DNA from: an uncultured Ruminococcus sp.
GTDB lineage: Bacteria > Bacillota > Clostridia > Oscillospirales > Acutalibacteraceae
NCBI GenBank assembly: GCA_902785365.1
Contig: CACZYC010000001.1
Location: forward strand, 204,196-268,195
DNA length: 64,000 nt
Direction of reading: 5' to 3'
The notes under the pieces were generated by a model. The model was not told where the DNA came from and made no database searches. It worked only from the letters and a program-made list of their open reading frames with translations. Positions 58,457 through 64,000 of this stretch are shown piece by piece (position 1 is the stretch's first letter; each line of letters opens with the position of its first letter). The translations under genes and the position numbers were made by a program.

Positions 58457-61400
58457 ATGACTAAGAAGATTATATCAGCTTTGCTGTGTGTTATGCTTGT
58501 TGTATCTTCCGTAGTGCTTGTAAGCGCCGCCGATTCGTCAAAGGCGTCCACAGGTACCGATACAATATATACAACAGCGGCAGAGGCTATTGACGCGCAG
58601 TACACCTACGACGGCAAACTCGGCTCAAGTTATACTCCCGAGGCTACTACTTTTAAGGTGTGGGCGCCCAAGGCTAACTATGTAAAAGTTAACCTTTTCA
58701 CCAAAGGCAGCGACACCGAAGAAGGCGCCGAAAAAATCGGCACTTACTCTCTTCAAAAAGAAATGAATGGCGAAAATTGGACAGGCGTATGGACATATAC
58801 ACTGGATGGCGACCATAAAAACCAGTATTACACATACACTGTCGCGACCTTTGACGTTTTAGGCAAGAACCTCAAAACATATGAGACAGAGGACGTTTAC
58901 TCACAGGCAACAGGCGTTAACGGCAAGCGTTCAATGATTGTTGACCTTGACTCCACTGACCCCGATGGCTGGGACAGCGACACTCATATTCTTCCTGACA
59001 AGGTAACAGATTCTTATGTTTGGGAAGTTCACGTAAAGGACTTCTCCTATGCCGAGAACTCCGGCGTAAGCGCTAAAAACCGCGGTAAATACCTGGCGTT
59101 CACAGAGACAGGCACAACTCTCAACAACGAGGGAAATGTCAGCACATGTATCGACTACCTCAAAAATCTCGGAGTTACTACTGTTCAGATTAACCCCTTC
59201 TATGATTTCGGTTCAATCCAGGAGGGCGGTTCCGATACACAGTTCAACTGGGGCTATGACCCGATGAACTACAACGTTCCCGAGGGTTCTTATTCAAGCA
59301 ATCCCTACGACGGAAACGTGCGTATTAAAGAGTGTAAACAGATGATTCAGGCGCTCCATAACGCGGGCATCTCCGTTATTATGGACGTAGTTTATAACCA
59401 TACATATGTTACAGACACATGCTTTACCCGTACACTCCCCAACTACTTCTATCGTATGAAGGACGACAAGGGAACATATTCCTCAGCTTCCGGCTGCGGT
59501 AACGATACCGCTTCCGAGCGCGCTATGTTCCGTAAATATATGATTGAGTCCTGCCGTTATTGGGTAGACGAGTATCACGTTGACGGATTCCGTTTTGACC
59601 TTATGGGTCTCCATGACGCGGAAACAATGAATCTGATTCGCGATAACCTCGACCAGGTTGACCCCCGCATCGCTATGTGGGGCGAGGGCTGGTATATGGG
59701 TTCCAACTTCCCCACAAAGACATGTTCAGGTTCCTCTCTTGTACCTGCTACTCAGGCTAACTCCTCTAAGATCAACAACCGCATCGGATTCTTCAGCGAC
59801 GAAATCAGAGACGGACTCAAGGGTTCCGTATTCCAGAAGACAGCAAAAGGCTGGCTCCAGGGTTCGGGCGCGAGCGCTGCGACAGTAACCGCAAGCGTAA
59901 GAGCTAATCCAAGCAACATCAAAAACGCTGTTCCTACTCAGGTTGTTCAGTACGCTTCCTGTCATGATAACCAGACTCTTTGGGACAGACTCGCAGACTC
60001 ACAAGGATACAAGGATTTCAGAGCCCGTGAGGAGGATTTAGTTAAGGAATCCAAGCTTTGCGCGGCGTTCCTGCACACATCTCAGGGTATCACGTTTACG
60101 CTCGCGGGCGAGGAGCTCGGACGTTCTAAGGATAACGACGAAAACAGCTATTCATCCTCGGCAACCGAGAATATGATTGACTGGTCGCTTGCTTCTTCCA
60201 ACGCCGATATTGTTTCTTATTACGCGGGAATGCGTGAGATTCGCGAGAACTTCTCACCATTTATGGCTACCGACCGTACGGCGGGCTGCGCTATCGATTA
60301 CATCAATCCCACATACAGAGACGTGGGCGGCGCAGACATCCTTTCAGGCAGTGACGGCTATACAGCTCTTTGGACAAATAACACAAGCGACGAGTGGTCG
60401 AAACTCCTCGTTCTTACAAATAACAAAAACAAAGACATAACTTATACACTCAACAACGCAAACAGCGATTGGGTAATAATCGCCGATGACCAGCAGGCGG
60501 GCACAAGAAAAATCAGCGAAGTAAGTGACAATACATTCACACTCGCTCCCCGTTCGGCAATAATCGCGGTTGACAAAGCAAGCTTTGAATCCACGGCTGT
60601 TACAAGCGACCGCAGCGCGGTTAAGGTTGTAGCCAAGGATAATGTCACAGGCAAAACAATTGATTCCTATACAATCACAGGTAAGATAGGCACAGGTTAC
60701 TCTATCGCTCCTCCCGAGGTTGGAGAAGAGTATTTAATTGATAGTGTTGATGGCGATATGTCAGGCTTATTCGCTGAGGAGGACAAGCAGGTTAATATTA
60801 ACTACACATACTATGTTCCCGCTTCTGTAAAGGACATCGACCTTAACGGCGACGACAAAACAAACATCAATGACGCCACAGACCTCCAGCTTGATATCGC
60901 CGCTAAGAAGGCGCTTCCTTCAGAGTACAAGGATAAAGCCGACGTTACAATGGACGGCAAAACTAACATTAATGACGTAACAATGATTCAGAGATACATC
61001 GCTGACCTCAGCGTAGGTATCGGTAAAGTTACTGTCAACTACTATAAGACAGGCACAGAAGAAACTGTAATTCCCGAAGTTGTTCATAAAGCCCGCGTAG
61101 GTACTTCCTACACATCAGAGGCTCCTTCGGTTCTCGGATACAGTCTCAACACAAGTCAGATGCCTGAAGAAAACGTGACCGTACCGTACGGAAATGTTGA
61201 AATCAACTACTATTTTGATATGGTTTCCGCCGATGTAAATCTTCACGTTAAGCACAGCTCAGGTACAGGATTTAATCCCACATTCTGGATTTGGGGACAG
61301 GAGAACGGCGCCGATTCAGGCACAAACTACTGCAAAAATAAATCCTGGCCCGGAGATACAATCTCAACTCCTGACGGCGACGGTTGGTACAACACAAGCT

Positions 61401-61597
61401 TTACAGTTGACGCGACTGATACAGCGTATAACTTTATTGTTTCCGACAACGGTACACCGCAGTCCGCTGACTGTAAGGGCTTCATCAACACCGAGCTCTG
61501 GATTGTTATTGATGACAGCAAGGACGGCGTAAGTCTTCTTGTATACGATGTCAACCCCGACACAAATCCCGGAGCTGAACCCTTCTACACAAGCTGA
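58457..61597 (+). CDS. Dockerin- and CBM26-bearing pullulanase (GH13)
   Basis: Extracellular starch-debranching enzyme of 1046 residues. Signal peptide 1-25; CBM48-like domain (about 45-155); GH13 with FNWGYDP, nucleophile D381 in FRFDLMG, acid/base E410 in WGEGW and D504 in CHDNQTLW; a MucBP-like repeat (about 722-787); a type I dockerin (about 789-856) with Ca loops DLNGDDKTNIND and DVTMDGKTNIND; a second MucBP-like repeat (about 858-922); and a C-terminal CBM26-type starch-binding domain (about 923-1040; FWIWGQENG, SWPGD, DGWYNTSF). The dockerin implies attachment to a cohesin scaffold, as in the R. bromii amylosome. No cohesin gene is in the window. ATG follows AAGGAGG. Confidence 0.88.
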   Translation: MTKKIISALLCVMLVVSSVVLVSAADSSKASTGTDTIYTTAAEAIDAQYTYDGKLGSSYTPEATTFKVWAPKANYVKVNLFTKGSDTEEGAEKIGTYSLQKEMNGENWTGVWTYTLDGDHKNQYYTYTVATFDVLGKNLKTYETEDVYSQATGVNGKRSMIVDLDSTDPDGWDSDTHILPDKVTDSYVWEVHVKDFSYAENSGVSAKNRGKYLAFTETGTTLNNEGNVSTCIDYLKNLGVTTVQINPFYDFGSIQEGGSDTQFNWGYDPMNYNVPEGSYSSNPYDGNVRIKECKQMIQALHNAGISVIMDVVYNHTYVTDTCFTRTLPNYFYRMKDDKGTYSSASGCGNDTASERAMFRKYMIESCRYWVDEYHVDGFRFDLMGLHDAETMNLIRDNLDQVDPRIAMWGEGWYMGSNFPTKTCSGSSLVPATQANSSKINNRIGFFSDEIRDGLKGSVFQKTAKGWLQGSGASAATVTASVRANPSNIKNAVPTQVVQYASCHDNQTLWDRLADSQGYKDFRAREEDLVKESKLCAAFLHTSQGITFTLAGEELGRSKDNDENSYSSSATENMIDWSLASSNADIVSYYAGMREIRENFSPFMATDRTAGCAIDYINPTYRDVGGADILSGSDGYTALWTNNTSDEWSKLLVLTNNKNKDITYTLNNANSDWVIIADDQQAGTRKISEVSDNTFTLAPRSAIIAVDKASFESTAVTSDRSAVKVVAKDNVTGKTIDSYTITGKIGTGYSIAPPEVGEEYLIDSVDGDMSGLFAEEDKQVNINYTYYVPASVKDIDLNGDDKTNINDATDLQLDIAAKKALPSEYKDKADVTMDGKTNINDVTMIQRYIADLSVGIGKVTVNYYKTGTEETVIPEVVHKARVGTSYTSEAPSVLGYSLNTSQMPEENVTVPYGNVEINYYFDMVSADVNLHVKHSSGTGFNPTFWIWGQENGADSGTNYCKNKSWPGDTISTPDGDGWYNTSFTVDATDTAYNFIVSDNGTPQSADCKGFINTELWIVIDDSKDGVSLLVYDVNPDTNPGAEPFYTS

Positions 61598-61611
61598 TTA
61601 TTCCTAATAAC

Positions 61612-61640
61612 AAAAGGCTGCCGAAAGGCAGCCTTTTAAG
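61612..61640. terminator. Bidirectional terminator after pullulanase genes
   Basis: An 11-bp stem AAAAGGCTGCC/GGCAGCCTTTT with GAAA loop (61612-61622, 61627-61637) sits between convergent genes; it is similar in sequence to the terminator after pckA. Confidence 0.85.
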
Positions 61641-61652
61641 TTTGTAAATTTA

Positions 61653-62030
61653 TTAACTGAAATCTCCGTCAAAATCGAATCTTTCAAAACAGTCGGTGAG
61701 CAAGTCTCCCGCTTCAAATCTGAGGTCTTCTTCACTCTTGCCGTGGTCCAGCTCGCCGAGGAAAAGATTCAGGCTTCCGAACAAGTCTGTAAACAGAATC
61801 TCGGTAATATCGTCTTTGCTGAGCTCGGGGTTGCTGTCATAAAGTACTCTGGCGGTCTGCATCATAATATATTGCAGTGTGCTTTCGATTGCCTCAAGGT
61901 CAGCTTCCTCACAGCAGATACCCGCATTAATCTCTCCTTTTTCATCGCAGTGACCGTACATAAACAGTTCACCCGATTTGAGCTGAGTGTTCTCAATTTC
62001 CTTAATCTTTCTTTTGATGTCCGAAGCCAT
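61653..62030 (-). CDS. Small acidic cytoplasmic protein, unknown
   Basis: Not recognised. 125 residues, no signal or membrane helix, acidic and largely helical by pattern (AGICCEEADLEAIESTLQYI; DLTDCFERFDFDGDFS at the end). Two adjacent cysteines (CC, about 39-40). ATG is preceded by AAGGGAGCGG. It stands alone between the pullulanases and pckA, on the opposite strand. Confidence 0.6.
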   Translation of the reverse strand: MASDIKRKIKEIENTQLKSGELFMYGHCDEKGEINAGICCEEADLEAIESTLQYIMMQTARVLYDSNPELSKDDITEILFTDLFGSLNLFLGELDHGKSEEDLRFEAGDLLTDCFERFDFDGDFS

Positions 62031-62149
62031 AATACCGCTCCCTTTCTTTTAGTTTATATTATTCTAACATATCAAAGAAAAAAATAAAAGATACATATTA
62101 AAAATATTGTATATATGCGTTTAGCGGTAATTTGGCGCCCATACAAATA

Positions 62150-62179
62150 TTGACAATTCATAAAAAATTGTGGTATTAT
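62150..62179 (+). promoter_or_regulatory. Promoter of pckA
   Basis: TTGACA (62150-62155) and TATTAT (62174-62179) are 18 bases apart. Confidence 0.6.
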
Positions 62180-62213
62180 ATATTGGTAAAATTTTATGGA
62201 AAAGGTGATCTTA

Positions 62214-63827
62214 ATGTCAAAGATTGATTTAACCAAAAACGGAATCAAGGATGTAAAAGAAATCATTTACAATCCTTCTTTCGAGGAGCTTTTTAAGGAC
62301 GAAACAAACCCCGAGCTTACAGGCTATGAAAAAGGTCAGCTAACCGAGCTCGGAGCTGTCAATGTTATGACAGGTATCTATACAGGCCGCTCGCCCAAAG
62401 ACAAGTTCATCGTAATGGACGATAAATCAAAGGATACTGTATGGTGGACTACTCCCGATTATCCCAACGATAATCACCCTGCTTCCGAGTCTACATGGGA
62501 GGCTTGTAAAAAACTCGCTCTTGACGAGCTCTCAGGCAAAAAGCTCTATGTAGTAGACGCTTTCTGCGGAGCTAACGCCGACACTCGTATGGCGGTTCGC
62601 TTTATTATGGAAGTTGCGTGGCAGGCTCACTTTGTTGAAAATATGTTTATCAGACCTACCGCTGAGGAGCAGGCGAATTTTGAGCCTGACTTTACTGTCT
62701 ATAACGCTTCTCTCGCTAAGGTTGACAACTATAAGGAACTCGGCCTCAACTCTGAGACAGCGGTTCTCTTTAATGTAAGCAGCCGTGAGCAGGTTATCCT
62801 GAATACATGGTACGGCGGTGAGATGAAGAAGGGTATGTTCTCTATGATGAACTACTTCCTCCCGCTTCAGGGTATTGCTTCAATGCACTGCTCCGCCAAT
62901 ACCGATATGGACGGCAAGAATACAGCCATCTTCTTCGGACTTTCAGGCACAGGTAAAACCACACTTTCAACAGATCCCAAGAGACTTCTCATCGGTGATG
63001 ACGAGCACGGTTGGGACGACAACGGTGTGTTCAACTTTGAGGGCGGATGTTATGCCAAGGTTATCGGTCTCGATAAGGAAAGCGAGCCCGACATCTACAA
63101 CGCTATAAAGAGAGACGCTCTCCTTGAGAACGTAACTGTTGACGAAAACGGCGTCATCGACTTTGACGACAAGAGCGTTACAGAAAACACTCGTGTTTCT
63201 TATCCTATCGAGCATATCGAAAAAATCGCTAAGAACGTAAACGGGATTTCTTCCGGACCTGCCGCAGAGAATGTTATCTTCCTTTCCGCGGACGCGTTCG
63301 GAGTTCTTCCTCCCGTTTCAATCCTTACTCCCGAGCAGACTCAGTACTATTTCCTCTCAGGCTTTACAGCAAAGCTCGCGGGCACAGAGCGCGGTATCAC
63401 CGAGCCCACACCCACATTCTCCGCTTGCTTCGGCCAGGCGTTCCTCGAGCTTCATCCCACAAAGTACGCTGAGGAACTCGTAAAGAGAATGGAAAAGAGC
63501 GGCGCGAAGGCATATCTAGTAAATACGGGCTGGAACGGCACAGGTAAGAGAATCACAATCAAGGACACACGCGGAATTATCGACGCTATCCTCGGCGGCG
63601 ACATCAAGAACGCTCCCACAAAGAAGATTCCTTACTTCGGTTTTGAGGTTCCCACAGAGCTCCCGGGTGTTGATACCAGCATTCTTGACCCGAGAGATAC
63701 TTACGCTGACCCGTCCGTATGGGATGAGAAGGCTAAAGACCTCGCTCAGAGATTTGTCAAGAACTTCAAGAAGTATGAGACAAACGAAGCGGGCAAAGCG
63801 CTTGTAGAAGCGGGTCCCAAGGTTTAA
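62214..63827 (+). CDS. pckA: Phosphoenolpyruvate carboxykinase (ATP)
   Basis: Interconverts oxaloacetate and PEP with ATP; in fermenting gut bacteria often run toward oxaloacetate to start succinate or anaplerotic flow, or toward PEP in gluconeogenesis. 537 residues from ATG 62214 (AAAAGGTGA upstream; the in-frame ATG at 62196 has none). Motifs: GRSPKDKF (about 57-64), kinase P-loop [11 protein letters not shown] (about 244-254), the following DEHGWD metal segment and the [10 protein letters not shown] region (about 437-444). Full length. Confidence 0.93.
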   Translation: MSKIDLTKNGIKDVKEIIYNPSFEELFKDETNPELTGYEKGQLTELGAVNVMTGIYTGRSPKDKFIVMDDKSKDTVWWTTPDYPNDNHPASESTWEACKKLALDELSGKKLYVVDAFCGANADTRMAVRFIMEVAWQAHFVENMFIRPTAEEQANFEPDFTVYNASLAKVDNYKELGLNSETAVLFNVSSREQVILNTWYGGEMKKGMFSMMNYFLPLQGIASMHCSANTDMDGKNTAIFFGLSGTGKTTLSTDPKRLLIGDDEHGWDDNGVFNFEGGCYAKVIGLDKESEPDIYNAIKRDALLENVTVDENGVIDFDDKSVTENTRVSYPIEHIEKIAKNVNGISSGPAAENVIFLSADAFGVLPPVSILTPEQTQYYFLSGFTAKLAGTERGITEPTPTFSACFGQAFLELHPTKYAEELVKRMEKSGAKAYLVNTGWNGTGKRITIKDTRGIIDAILGGDIKNAPTKKIPYFGFEVPTELPGVDTSILDPRDTYADPSVWDEKAKDLAQRFVKNFKKYETNEAGKALVEAGPKV

Positions 63828-63845
63828 AGCTAATCAGTAATAGTT

Positions 63846-63872
63846 AAAGGCAGCCGAAAGGCTGCCTTTTGT
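63846..63872 (+). terminator. Terminator of pckA
   Basis: The 10-bp stem AAAGGCAGCC/GGCTGCCTTT with GAAA loop (63846-63855, 63860-63869) and T run. Confidence 0.85.
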
Positions 63873-63894
63873 AATCAGCAAACATAAAAAAAGA

Positions 63895-63936
63895 GCTCCC
63901 TTTCGGGCAATATCATTAAGATAAGCCAAAGGGTGC
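63895..63936 (+). ncRNA. Possible structured RNA or leader, class unknown
   Basis: A stacked hairpin can be drawn: GCTCCCTTT with AAAGGGTGC (one T-T mismatch), inner GGC with GCC, and inner TATC-ATTAA-GATA. It sits between the pckA terminator and another intrinsic terminator with no open reading frame. It could be a short sRNA or the attenuating leader of a gene to the right of the window. I recognise no known riboswitch class and no clear promoter. Confidence 0.35.
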
Positions 63937-63949
63937 AAATCAAAAAAAG

Positions 63950-63978
63950 ACACACTTGCGAAAGCAGGTGTGTTTTTT
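63950..63978 (+). terminator. Intrinsic terminator near right edge
   Basis: A 10-bp stem ACACACTTGC/GCAGGTGTGT (one G-T pair) with GAAA loop is followed by TTTTTT. Confidence 0.8.
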
Positions 63979-64000
63979 CGTAAAAAAGCAAAACGAAAAG

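Noticed and set aside
1..64000. tRNA, rRNA or prophage genes
   Set aside because: No cloverleaf-like segment with a TTCRANYC arm, no rRNA segment and no phage structural or integrase gene was seen.

Overview
The window reads as a chromosomal stretch of an anaerobic, spore-forming, moderately low-GC Firmicute of the Ruminococcaceae/Oscillospiraceae type. The supporting signs are strong AGGAGG-type ribosome binding sites, class B sortase with a PKTS-type anchor, zinc-type L31, a T-box on thrS, yqfC/yqfD/ylbJ sporulation genes, AdhE plus ATP-type PEP carboxykinase, and secreted starch enzymes carrying dockerin and CBM26 modules. Dockerin-tagged pullulanase together with sporulation genes points to a Ruminococcus bromii-like amylosome organism; this is inference from gene content, not a sequence match.

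Layout. 1-1.6 kb: two vitamin uptake S-components, each behind its own riboswitch (FMN for ribU, whose aptamer runs off the left edge; tetrahydrofolate for folT). 1.6-8.4 kb (minus): a surface-glycan/membrane operon (YfhO-like protein, PepV peptidase, DUF975 protein, GT2 glycosyltransferase, LicD), interrupted by a 275-bp MITE-like element whose terminal repeat supplies the last codons and stop of the yfhO-like gene. 8.4-16.9 kb: YfbR, an LCP protein behind a perfect 31-bp palindrome, a cytoplasmic GH13-DUF1653 fusion, a dockerin protein, phosphoglucomutase, and a membrane protein with an acidic N-terminus. 16.9-22.1 kb: a nucleotidyltransferase, then an acyl-CoA synthetase/FabF pair divergent from a LysR regulator, with a convergent thioesterase. 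22.2-26.9 kb: mnmA, a sortase B gene next to its probable substrate and an LCP protein with a His/Lys-rich N-terminus, and TspO. 26.9-31.4 kb: a repeat-rich gap and an LRR-lipoprotein/adhE/kinase operon.

31.5-44.5 kb: PAP2, asnB, ylbJ (minus); yqfC-yqfD, ymdB, fakA, recG, a DD-carboxypeptidase, a SpoIID-like protein and an unknown membrane protein. 44.5-51.5 kb: T-box-thrS, a VanY-like protein that has lost its zinc ligands, rpmE, yigZ, dnaG and rpoD. 51.5-61.6 kb: a surface/starch region with an LRR protein, a gap holding the truncated remnant of a second LysM gene abutting palindromic repeats, a Big_2 protein with a swapped-in AT-rich domain, a LysM protein, and two tandem pullulanases, one membrane-anchored and one with dockerin plus CBM26. 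61.6-64 kb: a small unknown gene, pckA, and a possible structured RNA at the right edge.

Together the genes suggest a cell that opens starch at its surface with debranching enzymes held by membrane or scaffold, processes glucans inside (GH13-DUF1653, phosphoglucomutase), and disposes of carbon through AdhE and PckA. No CRISPR array, tRNA, rRNA or complete insertion sequence was found.
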